Below, in pieces: positions 8,559 through 16,655 of a stretch of 64,000 nt of DNA. This DNA is from Arthrobacter sp. StoSoilA2 (GTDB lineage: Bacteria > Actinomycetota > Actinomycetes > Actinomycetales > Micrococcaceae): positions 3,100,001-3,164,000 of the forward strand of contig NZ_AP024643.1 of the NCBI RefSeq assembly GCF_019977195.1. The letters are read 5' to 3'. The translations under genes were made by a program, and so were the position numbers. The notes below the pieces were generated by a model. The model made no database searches. It was not told the origin of the DNA and saw only the letters and a list, made by a program, of their open reading frames with translations. Position 1 is the first letter of the stretch. Each line of letters begins with the position of its first letter.

Positions 8559-9551
8559 CTACTTTCCGAAGACAAGATCGCCCGGCAGCTTCACGGGTGC
8601 ACTCAGGAAACCGAGGTCAGCAAGGTTCTTGTTGGCCCTTTCAATGTCCTCCGTGCGGACGTCCTCAGGCCAGTAGTTCACAGCTCCTGATTTGACGACG
8701 TCCAGCGGGGTCTTGGTGATCTCGGCGCTGAGTTGCTGTGCCTCTTCGATGTGGCCATTGGCGTAGGCATTGGCCTTATAGATAGCTGCCTTGAAACCCT
8801 GCAAGGCCTTCTCCTTGGATTTCACGGTGTTGGCACCCGAAACCCAGAGGCCGATTGCGCCCTGTTCAAAGAATTCGACGCCCGGCGATGCCAGCAGCCT
8901 GTTGCCCTCGGACATCGCCTTCGACGTGAAAGGTGCAACGAGCGACGCTGCATCGACGCGTCCCGAGTTCAGGGATTGAAGGGCCGATGAAGGATCCAGG
9001 ACCATCCAGTTCACCTTCGCGGGATCGCCGCCGTCGTCCTTGACGAGCTTGCTGACGGTGACTTCCAGTTGTGCCTTGCGGGCCGGGACGCTGACGCTCT
9101 TGCCTTCGAGGTCTTTTGGCCGGGAGATCGATGATGCGTGCTGGACCAGGAGCCCTGTGTCATCGACCCTGTTGAGGTCGCTGGATTTCCCTGCGCCGTC
9201 TTTATAGCCATCAGCAGCAGCGATGATCTTCAGTGGCACGTTCTGGCTCAGCGCATTCAGCAGCGGGATGGAGGGTGTATAGGTGAGATCGATCTGGCCG
9301 CTCTGGGCAGCTGCAATACCGGCGGGAGGGTTGGCAATAACGGAAGTCTCGACGTTGAGACCCTGTTCCTTGAAGTAGCCCTTGTTGATGGCGAGCTGGA
9401 TCGCGGCATCGGATCCGATACCGATGGTACCCACCTTCAGTGTGGTGGTCCCGTCAGCGGCCGGGGTGGAAGCCGGGCCTGACCCGCCGCCGCAGGCAGC
9501 AAGTGCCATGGACAGGACTGCGGCCAGTGCCAAAGGAAAACTGCGTCGCAT
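8559..9551 (-). CDS. ABC transporter substrate-binding lipoprotein (NMT1/TauA-like)
   Basis: A 330-residue secreted lipoprotein. The N-terminus RRSFPLALAAVLSMALAAC is a lipoprotein signal peptide with lipobox LAAC (Cys20), followed by a Gly/Ser/Pro linker. The mature part has the NMT1/SsuA-like fold signatures (LKVGTIGIGSDAAIQLAINK near the start; DLTYTPSIPLLNAL). It captures the substrate outside the membrane and feeds the two permeases. AAGGAG lies just upstream of the ATG. Ligand class is probably a sulfonate, sulfate ester or related anion, from the family and the sulfatase in the operon; this is inference. Confidence 0.9.
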   Translation of the reverse strand: MRRSFPLALAAVLSMALAACGGGSGPASTPAADGTTTLKVGTIGIGSDAAIQLAINKGYFKEQGLNVETSVIANPPAGIAAAQSGQIDLTYTPSIPLLNALSQNVPLKIIAAADGYKDGAGKSSDLNRVDDTGLLVQHASSISRPKDLEGKSVSVPARKAQLEVTVSKLVKDDGGDPAKVNWMVLDPSSALQSLNSGRVDAASLVAPFTSKAMSEGNRLLASPGVEFFEQGAIGLWVSGANTVKSKEKALQGFKAAIYKANAYANGHIEEAQQLSAEITKTPLDVVKSGAVNYWPEDVRTEDIERANKNLADLGFLSAPVKLPGDLVFGK

Positions 9552-9598
9552 GTGGTGCTCCTTGAATCGCGAAATGGTTGGAACGGAGGGGTTTTGTT

Positions 9599-11302
9599 CT
9601 AGCTGTTGGATTGGTGGACTATGCGGCCACCGCTCAGGGTGAGCCTGACCTCGGCGTCGAGGAGCTTCTCGATCTCCTCGTCATCCGGCCAGGGGTTTGA
9701 CAGCAGGCAAAGATCTGCGGCCATTCCGGGTATCAGTGCTCCTTTGAAATGTTCTGCGTGGTCTTGCCAAGCTGCGCCTATGGTCATGGCGGCGAGCGCT
9801 TGGAGTCCGGTGATCCGTTCAGGATCGCCGGGGTTGCTTGGCGTGGAGCGGGTGGCACGACGAACAGCAGCCGCCACAGTCCGGCGCCAGTCGGGACTGG
9901 TGACGGGAGCGTCGGAGGCCAGGTTGAAGTGCACGCCGGCCTCCAGAGCAGAATGCAGAGGCTGGTGGCGGGAGAACCGTTCCTCGCCCAGTACCTGGCG
10001 CATCATGTCCCCGGCTTCCTCGCGGATCAGCGGGTTGGTGCTGTAGCCGATGTGATGGGAAGCCATGGTGGCCAGGGTTTCGGTATCAGTGAAGGCGCCA
10101 TGGATGATGTAGTGGCGATTTCCTGCTACTTTGGAGCCGGCTTCAGCGGTTCCATCGGCCGCCGCCACAATCGCTTCCACGGCCGCGGATGTGGCGGCGT
10201 CGCCCGTTGCATGGAGTCCTGCCTGCAGTCCCGCGTCGTTGATAAGCCGAAGTATCCGGTGGAGTTCGGCAACTCTTTGGGCGTCATCGGCACCTTGGAT
10301 CACCAGGTGGCCATGCGTGCAGGCGTTTCCATATGGTTCGCTCATCCACGCGGTACCACTGCGCGGAATGCCGTCGGCGAATATCTTGACGCCGGCAATC
10401 CGCAGCTGCTCCGGATCGATGCCCCGGTTCACGTAAGTGTTGGCCAGTCCGCTTCGCAGGCCCTCGTCGATGGCCTTCGCATCGGCTCCCCCGGTCCCCG
10501 CGAACAGCATCAGGACATTGATCCTTAGTGTCAGTTCACCATCCGCGGCGAGGTCACCTAGTAACTCAAGTGCCGCCGTCGAGCCCGCACCGTCCATCAG
10601 TCCGGCACTGGCAGGGCCCAAACCCGGATCTGTCAGCGACGTAATGCCCAGCGAGTGCAACTGTTCCTGCAATTGCAGCAGCGCAGGGCGAAGCGTCGCG
10701 TTCGGCACCGGTGGCATCATCTTTGAAACCAGTTGCATGGCGCCGTCCTGGAGAAGGCCAGTTGGGCTGCCATCGCCGGCCCGCACCACTGTGCCACCGT
10801 CGATGTCTGCCGTAACAGCAGTGATGCCCGCCCGACGCAGCGCTTCACTATTGGCGAGAAGTTGATGGCCTGTGCGGTCGAACGCAACCACTGGTGTACC
10901 GGGTCGGCAATCCAGCAAATGTCCGCTTGCTGGTCCGAGCAGCACTTCGTCCCAACCATGCGCACGAACCCAGCCGTCCTCCCCTGCTGGCGCCCTGTTG
11001 ATGATGTCCACCACAGCCGCCCAATCCGGTGCGATTGATGGATCCAGCCGCACGTATCCAAATGCGGCCATTGCCGCCGAAACGAAATGCAGGTGGGCGT
11101 CATTGATTGCGGGAATGAGAGCGCCTCCGGCGGCATCCACAACCACGGTGCCGGGCCCAACCGCCCTCGCAGTGTCTGTGCTTCCGAGTGCCAGAATGCG
11201 TCCATCCCTGATGGCCAGGGCGTCTGACATCCGGTCCGGTTTTGCCGGGTCCATCGTGTGGACCGAGGCATTGACGATCACCAGATCGGCAAGTTCTTGC
11301 AT
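9599..11302 (-). CDS. Amidohydrolase family protein (YtcJ/NfdA-like)
   Basis: A 567-residue metal-dependent hydrolase of the Amidohydro_3 type. Metal ligands visible are His70 and His72 in NDAHLHF, the His in GLHATGDAA near residue 365, and the Asp of NLASDAPVTSPDWRRT near residue 470. Members hydrolyse C-N bonds, for example N-substituted formamides, and the family carries the typical GRILALGS beta-sandwich N-terminus. First gene of the operon that continues with the ABC importer and sulfatase, divergent from a TetR regulator. GAGGAG precedes the ATG. Expected to act in the cytoplasm on the imported compound; substrate unknown. Confidence 0.88.
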   Translation of the reverse strand: MQELADLVIVNASVHTMDPAKPDRMSDALAIRDGRILALGSTDTARAVGPGTVVVDAAGGALIPAINDAHLHFVSAAMAAFGYVRLDPSIAPDWAAVVDIINRAPAGEDGWVRAHGWDEVLLGPASGHLLDCRPGTPVVAFDRTGHQLLANSEALRRAGITAVTADIDGGTVVRAGDGSPTGLLQDGAMQLVSKMMPPVPNATLRPALLQLQEQLHSLGITSLTDPGLGPASAGLMDGAGSTAALELLGDLAADGELTLRINVLMLFAGTGGADAKAIDEGLRSGLANTYVNRGIDPEQLRIAGVKIFADGIPRSGTAWMSEPYGNACTHGHLVIQGADDAQRVAELHRILRLINDAGLQAGLHATGDAATSAAVEAIVAAADGTAEAGSKVAGNRHYIIHGAFTDTETLATMASHHIGYSTNPLIREEAGDMMRQVLGEERFSRHQPLHSALEAGVHFNLASDAPVTSPDWRRTVAAAVRRATRSTPSNPGDPERITGLQALAAMTIGAAWQDHAEHFKGALIPGMAADLCLLSNPWPDDEEIEKLLDAEVRLTLSGGRIVHQSNS

Positions 11303-11319
11303 CGGTTCTCCTCAGGTCA

Positions 11320-11339
11320 CTGCATCCCATGTGATGCAG
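11320..11339. promoter_or_regulatory. 20-bp dyad near the amidohydrolase start
   Basis: CTGCATC-CCATGT-GATGCAG, a 7-bp perfect dyad 18 bp upstream of the amidohydrolase ATG. A candidate operator for control of the minus-strand operon. Its sequence differs from the dyad at 11489, so the two may bind different regulators. Confidence 0.4.
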
Positions 11340-11488
11340 GCAACAACGTTCTAGAAAGAAGTATGTCGCCTGACTGGGTCATTTGACTAGGTTTTCCGGT
11401 AAAATTCTTTTCAGGGGTCTTTCCAAAGGCTCCACGGCATTGCCAGGAGCCAGCCCGGGCGCAGAACGCCTAGGATCGATGAGACCGA

Positions 11489-11507
11489 TGATCAGCGTGC
11501 CTGATCA
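11489..11507. promoter_or_regulatory. 19-bp palindrome, candidate TetR operator
   Basis: TGATCAG-CGTGC-CTGATCA, 7-bp perfect arms and a 5-bp centre, placed 31 bp before the TetR start codon. Length, symmetry and position are those of an autoregulatory TetR-family operator. Confidence 0.55.
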
Positions 11508-11538
11508 CGGATATGACTAAGGACAGGAAGGGGCGCGG

Positions 11539-12150
11539 ATGGCCAGGGTTCCCGCCGAAGCAAGGCGGCTGCAGTTTGTTGAGGCTGCGGCACGGGTCAT
11601 TGCCCAGGATGGGCTCGCCTCGGCTACAACGCGCCGGATCGCCAGTGAAGCCGACGCGCCGCTTGCGGCACTCCACTACTGTTTCCGTAGCAAGGACGAG
11701 CTTCTGGAAGAGGTCTACAACTTCCTCAGCCGCGATTATGCGAAGGCATTGGAACCAGTTGCTGATCCCGGATTGGGCCTGCGCCATATGATCGGAGCCC
11801 ACGCCCGGCGAATCTGGACGCGCATGCTGGAGAATCCGCATGAGCAGGTGACCACCTTCGAGCTTTTGCTCCGGCGATTCCGCGTCGAGGCCGATGACCA
11901 GCCACAGGCCCTGCTGATGAACCGCTCCATGTACGACGGCTGGGTCAGTTCAACCCTGGAACTGTTCCGGGGCGCGGCAGATGCCGCCGGCGAGCCAGTC
12001 CCCCACAATCTTGAGGACGTCACCCGCCTCTTCATCTCCGGTATAGACGGCATCAGCATGCAGCATCTGGCCGACCCCGACGAAGAACGGTCAATGCGCC
12101 TGGTGGAGCTAATGGCCCGCTCCCTCGCCGGAGCACTGGACTACGACTGA
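11539..12150 (+). CDS. TetR/AcrR family transcriptional regulator
   Basis: A 203-residue protein with an N-terminal TetR helix-turn-helix (residues about 10-58: SATTRRIASEADAPLAALHY then CFRSKDELLEEV) and an all-helical ligand domain. Start ATG after AGGAAGGGG. Divergent from the amidohydrolase-ABC-sulfatase operon across a 236-bp region with two dyads, so it most likely represses that operon or itself. Its 3' end overlaps the convergent MFS gene by 10 bases; control of that exporter is a second possibility. Confidence 0.9.
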   Translation: MARVPAEARRLQFVEAAARVIAQDGLASATTRRIASEADAPLAALHYCFRSKDELLEEVYNFLSRDYAKALEPVADPGLGLRHMIGAHARRIWTRMLENPHEQVTTFELLLRRFRVEADDQPQALLMNRSMYDGWVSSTLELFRGAADAAGEPVPHNLEDVTRLFISGIDGISMQHLADPDEERSMRLVELMARSLAGALDYD

Positions 12151-13559
12151 GGCTGACGCTTCATGACCAGGTAAGTCAGAACTCCAAGCACGAACAAGCC
12201 CGCTGCGGCAGCCATGGACACGACGAAGGCTGCACCAGGCCCCTGCGCCTGCGCCAACTGCCCGGCAAGGTAGGAACCAAGCGCGGTACCGGCCACGATC
12301 CCACTGGCAAGGGCCGTCATCACCGTGGCCATCCGGCCGGCCGGGGCAACCACGCCACCGATGCTGAACACCGTGACCATGACTGGTCCCACCGGGATGC
12401 CCAGCAAAAGCAGCACGAACACCATGGGCCAAATGCCTGCAGGAACCAGCAACAACAGTGCGAACAAGGACATCGCCAAGGCAGCTGCTACCCAACGGGC
12501 GGCAAGGCTGAAACGCTGCGGCCAGAACGCAACGGACAGCGCCGCCACGGCTGAGCTCAAGCCCATGACGGAGTACAGGAGGCCGGCAATTTCCGCCGTA
12601 GCGTACTGGGCAGAAAAGGCGCTCAGGGCGTTCTGCGTAGCACCAAAAAACGTGCCCATGCACACCATTGCCACAACCGGCACAGCCACAACCGCGCCCG
12701 CCCGGCGACCCCCTCGCTTTGCTGCACGTTCACGGGAATTACCCACGACGGCGGCAGCAGCCTTACGGGGTGCCGGCACCACGGCATTTTGGCTGGGGTG
12801 GACGGCGAAGGCGGGTACAAGGGTGATGGTCATGAGCGCTGCCAACGCCAAAGGCAACCAAGGAGCAATGAGGCTGGCCAGAATTCCAACCAGGGCAGGT
12901 CCGAGCACGAACGTAATCTCGTCAGCAGTGCCCTCGTAGGAAAGTGCCGTGTCCAGATCGGCACGGCTGGCCGCCACGCTCCGGCCTCCGTTCGCCGGCA
13001 CTCCCGCTCCTGCTGCAGGAGCATCCTTCGTGGAAACAGTGGCCATGCGGACCGATGACAGGTTCCGGGTGGTCAGCGCCATCCAGCGAACACGGGCCAT
13101 GGGGCCGACCTGCGGGCAGCTCGCCCCGGCCAGGAAACCTGCCACTAGCACGCCCGCAGCGTCCAGCACGGAGGCAGAAGTTGGGGTCATATAGGCGGCG
13201 GCAAGAAGGCCGAGGACGGCCAGAGTGTTAACAACTGCCGCAACGAGCAAAACGATGCGCTGGCCGGCACGATCGGCCAACGACCCGAGGACGGGAGCTC
13301 CCACTGCTGACCCGATACCCACTGCTCCGGCAGCCATGCCGCCAATTGCGTAGGAATGACTCACCGCTGTTACCAAGGTCAATGTACCCACGGTGAGCAT
13401 TGCCAACGGAAGTCTTGCGAAGAGGCCGAGAGGCAGGAACCCTGGCCCTGCGAGTTCAGGCAGCCGCGCGAACCTTCCGGGCAGGCGGGACCGGTTGGTG
13501 GACGGCGTTGGGGTCTGATGTGAAGGCAGTGGCTTGGAAGCCAACGAAGATTTTTCCAT
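12141..13559 (-). CDS. MFS transporter, probable drug exporter
   Basis: A 472-residue protein with about 12 membrane helices. The MFS loop 2-3 motif is visible as GSLADRAGQRIVLL, and a long central cytoplasmic loop carries Ala/Gly-rich sequence. About 45 polar residues precede the first helix. No good Shine-Dalgarno site precedes its ATG; instead a four-codon leader with a very strong site ends 13 bases upstream. This suggests coupled translation and inducible expression, as in antibiotic efflux genes. Substrates cannot be named. The gene converges on the TetR gene with a 10-base overlap. Confidence 0.87.
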   Translation of the reverse strand: MEKSSLASKPLPSHQTPTPSTNRSRLPGRFARLPELAGPGFLPLGLFARLPLAMLTVGTLTLVTAVSHSYAIGGMAAGAVGIGSAVGAPVLGSLADRAGQRIVLLVAAVVNTLAVLGLLAAAYMTPTSASVLDAAGVLVAGFLAGASCPQVGPMARVRWMALTTRNLSSVRMATVSTKDAPAAGAGVPANGGRSVAASRADLDTALSYEGTADEITFVLGPALVGILASLIAPWLPLALAALMTITLVPAFAVHPSQNAVVPAPRKAAAAVVGNSRERAAKRGGRRAGAVVAVPVVAMVCMGTFFGATQNALSAFSAQYATAEIAGLLYSVMGLSSAVAALSVAFWPQRFSLAARWVAAALAMSLFALLLLVPAGIWPMVFVLLLLGIPVGPVMVTVFSIGGVVAPAGRMATVMTALASGIVAGTALGSYLAGQLAQAQGPGAAFVVSMAAAAGLFVLGVLTYLVMKRQPQS

Positions 13560-13563
13560 TGTT

Positions 13564-13616
13564 CCGGGTTCGCTAAAGTCTGCGCATCGTCCCTCCTCCC
13601 GATGCGCGCAACCCGG
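13564..13616 (-). promoter_or_regulatory. Hairpin leader of the MFS gene (putative translational attenuator)
   Basis: In the transcript, CCGGGTT (13616-13610) pairs with AACCCGG (13570-13564), and inside it GCGCATCG (13607-13600) pairs with CGATGCGC (13589-13582). The apical loop holds the purine-rich ribosome binding site of the leader peptide, whose AUG lies in the inner stem. Confidence 0.6.
13573..13587 (-). CDS. Four-residue leader peptide MRRL
   Basis: Reads ATG CGC AGA CTT TAG. It is preceded by GGGAGGAGGG, the strongest ribosome binding site in the window, at normal spacing. It ends 13 bases before the MFS start. Short Arg/Leu leaders of this kind are known upstream of macrolide and phenicol resistance genes, where stalling or termination controls the downstream gene; that role here is inferred. 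Confidence 0.5.
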   Translation of the reverse strand: MRRL

Positions 13617-13628
13617 TGTAACGGATCA

Positions 13629-13634
13629 AGTCTA
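13629..13634 (-). promoter_or_regulatory. Candidate -10 box of the MFS leader transcript
   Basis: TAGACT on the minus strand, placing transcription start near 13622, just before the first hairpin arm. It lies between the sbcC stop and the leader, so the exporter need not depend on sbcCD transcription. Confidence 0.45.
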
Positions 13635-13646
13635 TAGGATCCGGGC

Positions 13647-16600
13647 TCAGGCAGGCACTTCTTCGGCAACAACCACCGAGGAACCATGCCTGCCCTTGAT
13701 CACGTGCAGTTGACTGCTGATGCGTTGCTTCATTTCTGCGACATGGCTGACCAGCCCGACAACCCTGCCGCCGTCGCGCAGCCCCTCCAAGGCGTCCATG
13801 ACCTGTTCCAACGCTTGCTCGTCCAGGCTTCCGAACCCTTCATCGACGAAGAGCGTCTCAATATCCACTCCCCCGGCCTCCTGCTGTACAACGTCAGCCA
13901 GGCCCAGGGCCAATGACAAGGAGGCCATGAAGGATTCTCCGCCTGAGAGCGTGGATGTGTCACGACGCTGGCCCGTCCATTCATCCACCACTTCCAGTCC
14001 AAGACCTGATTTCTGGTTGCGTGCCGCCCGGGCGTCGGTGTGTTGCAACGTGTAGCGGCCATCGCTCATGGCAACCAGCCTCTCCGAAGCTGCGATGGCC
14101 ACCTGCTCCAGCCGGGCAGCCAGGACATAGCTGTTCAAGCTCATGCGGTAACTGTTATCCCCTGCGCCACGAAGGGTGTCTGCAAGCCCACCCAACAAGA
14201 TGGCATGCTCACGCGGTTCCCTCCCCGCCTCGGCCAGCTTTTGATACTCGGCGCGGATCCTCTGCACAGACTGGACTGCTTTATGTGCGAGCCCCGCGGA
14301 AAGCGCAAGTGCCTTTGCCGCGTCCATGGCATGGGCAGCCCCAGTCCTGGCGACGCTGAGCTCGTCCTCCGGCAGGGGAAGCTCGCCGATGCTGACTTCC
14401 TTCGCTGCCATGACGAGTTCCTCGGCGGCAAACAGCTCATCCAGCCGAGCAGCTTCGGCCTCGAAATCCGCGAGTGCGTTCTCCAATGCCACAACATCCG
14501 ACGGTGGCATGAGCCGGCGACGCACATCCTCGACCGATGAAAAACCGGACCCGGGCAGTGCCCGTTCCAAGGCAGCAAGCGCCTCCAGGCGCGCAGCTGC
14601 GGCACGTTCGAGTTCGTTCGCGGCATCTACGGCAGCCTGAAGCAACAAACCCTGGGAGGTGAGAGCTTCTGCCCTCTCACGAAGGCTGGCGAAGCCCTGT
14701 CCCAGGCCGGCCAGCTCGTTTTCAAGCGCAAGGTACTGTTCCTGGAGTAACTCGACAGCAGAGCTTGCTTGCACTGCGGCATTCGTTGAAGCGGCATGTT
14801 CCTCTTGCAGGAGGGTCATGCGTTTGATGAGACCCTCATGCTCTTTGCGGAGCTTCTCCAACGCGACAGAGGCCTTTCGGGCTTCGGTCGCCGCAGCTTC
14901 GGATGCGACCAAGCGGGCGGCTGATTCCTCTGGATCTGCGGAGCCACCCTGGGCAGCCAGGCCCGCCAGCAGCTGCGCGGCTCTTGATACCTCCTCCGCG
15001 ATGCGTCCCAGAGCTCTCTCGCTGGCTTCAAATACTTTGCTGGCTTCTTCCTCTTCCTGGGCGATGGAAAGTGCAGAACGAGCTGCGGCCGCGGGATTCG
15101 GATGCTCGTTGCTGCCACAAACGGCGCAAGGCTGTCCAGGCACAAGGGCTGCCGCGAGTTCACCGGCCGCATTGGCCAAGCGCGCCTCCCTCATGTCAAG
15201 CCATGCTTGCCTGAGGTCCTGCGTTTTGTTGCGGGCACGGGCGTGGCGCTCAGTGACGTCCTGCAACCCGGCGGCGGCAGCTTCATGACGGGACACAACC
15301 GACACCAGTTCGGCCGCAGCGGCCGCCTCCCGTTCCAGGTCTTCGATCCGTGCAGCCGAGGGTTCCAGTGCTTCCATCCCCGTCTTCACCGCCGCTTCCT
15401 CGGCTCGAAGGTGTTGCAGGGACTCTGCTGCTGCCTGGGCGGCCGCCAGGTGGCTTGAGTGTTCTTTTCGCTTGGCTGCGAGCCGCGTGGCCACCTCTTC
15501 CATGCGCCGTTCATCTGGAAGCCGGGCTTCGAGGACGGCAAGGGTGGTCTTTACTGTCTCAAGCGCAGCAACAGGATGTGCAGCATCCAAACCTTTGGAT
15601 TCAAGCTGCTCCCGGGAGCTGTCCCTCTCCTCCAAGGCCGAACGGAACTTACGTTCCGTGGCCTCCACAGCGTCCAGTTGTCCCCCAAGGACGGCCGCAC
15701 GACGATGTCCTCCCAGCTTTTCCTTGTTCTCCAGTGCCCGCGCTGCAGCTAATTCATGCAGAACACGCCGCTGCATTCCAGCAGCGAGCCTGGCATGCCG
15801 TTGGGCCTTCTCCTGGTCCTCCTGAAGTTGTTCCGCAAGCCGTACGGCCCGTGCATCAGCCGCAGTGGCCTCGTCTTTACGTCGCCCAGCTTCTTCCAGC
15901 AGCTCCATCTCCAAGGCCGCGAACCATGCCTCTGGCGCCTCGACAGCCGTCTCCACATTTGCCGGCGCATCAGGAAGGCCAAGCTGTTCCCGTTCTGCGG
16001 CTGCCCTGTCAAGCAGCATCTTCAGTTCGGCCGCATTGTCCTGCACGGCGCGCGAAGCTTCGGCCGCCTGCCGCGCAATGTGCTTCTCCACGGACTCAAA
16101 GCGCTGCGTCCCAAAGAGCTTCTGGAGGAGCTCGAGCCGATCGTTGGCTTTGGAGCGCAGGAAAGCCGCAAAGTCACCTTGGGGAAGCATCACAACGCGC
16201 GTGAACTGGTCCCGGTCCATACCCAAAAGCTCGGAAAGCTCGGCGCCGACTTCGTCATTCCGCGAGGATTTTTCCTCCCAGACTCCGGAAACCCACTCCC
16301 GCAGCAGGGTCTTGGCTTGTTGGGTGGTGAAGCCGTTCCGGCCCCGCGCGCTGGGGCGTTCCCATGCCGGGGAACGGCTGACTTCGAAACGCCTGCGGCG
16401 CGCGGAGAATTCGCACACGACACGCGGTTCAGCACCCGGCGCTGCATGATCGCTGCGAAGGCGCTTACCTTCCTGGCGTGCACCCGGAACGGAACCATAT
16501 AGGGCGAAACAGATGGCGTCCAGGATGCTGGTCTTGCCGGCCCCGGTGGCGCCGTTGAGCAGAAACAAACCCTGGGCACTGAGTTGGTCGAAATCAATAT

Positions 16601-16655
16601 GTTGCGAAGTCGCAAAAGGCCCGAAAGCCTCAATTTCGAGTCGATGGATTCTCAC
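13647..16655 (-). CDS. sbcC: Exonuclease SbcC (Rad50-like ATPase)
   Basis: A 1002-residue SMC-like ATPase. Walker A GATGAGKTS is at residues 35-43; two long Ala/Glu-rich coiled coils flank the zinc hook PCAVCGSNEHPNP at about residue 508; the C-terminal half-domain carries LSGGESFMASLSLALGLAD and Walker B TLFVDEGFGSLD. With SbcD it forms the SbcCD nuclease, which opens and degrades hairpins and protein-blocked DNA ends in the cytoplasm. The GTG start overlaps the sbcD stop by four bases (GTGA). Confidence 0.95.
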   Translation of the reverse strand: MRIHRLEIEAFGPFATSQHIDFDQLSAQGLFLLNGATGAGKTSILDAICFALYGSVPGARQEGKRLRSDHAAPGAEPRVVCEFSARRRRFEVSRSPAWERPSARGRNGFTTQQAKTLLREWVSGVWEEKSSRNDEVGAELSELLGMDRDQFTRVVMLPQGDFAAFLRSKANDRLELLQKLFGTQRFESVEKHIARQAAEASRAVQDNAAELKMLLDRAAAEREQLGLPDAPANVETAVEAPEAWFAALEMELLEEAGRRKDEATAADARAVRLAEQLQEDQEKAQRHARLAAGMQRRVLHELAAARALENKEKLGGHRRAAVLGGQLDAVEATERKFRSALEERDSSREQLESKGLDAAHPVAALETVKTTLAVLEARLPDERRMEEVATRLAAKRKEHSSHLAAAQAAAESLQHLRAEEAAVKTGMEALEPSAARIEDLEREAAAAAELVSVVSRHEAAAAGLQDVTERHARARNKTQDLRQAWLDMREARLANAAGELAAALVPGQPCAVCGSNEHPNPAAAARSALSIAQEEEEASKVFEASERALGRIAEEVSRAAQLLAGLAAQGGSADPEESAARLVASEAAATEARKASVALEKLRKEHEGLIKRMTLLQEEHAASTNAAVQASSAVELLQEQYLALENELAGLGQGFASLRERAEALTSQGLLLQAAVDAANELERAAAARLEALAALERALPGSGFSSVEDVRRRLMPPSDVVALENALADFEAEAARLDELFAAEELVMAAKEVSIGELPLPEDELSVARTGAAHAMDAAKALALSAGLAHKAVQSVQRIRAEYQKLAEAGREPREHAILLGGLADTLRGAGDNSYRMSLNSYVLAARLEQVAIAASERLVAMSDGRYTLQHTDARAARNQKSGLGLEVVDEWTGQRRDTSTLSGGESFMASLSLALGLADVVQQEAGGVDIETLFVDEGFGSLDEQALEQVMDALEGLRDGGRVVGLVSHVAEMKQRISSQLHVIKGRHGSSVVVAEEVPA

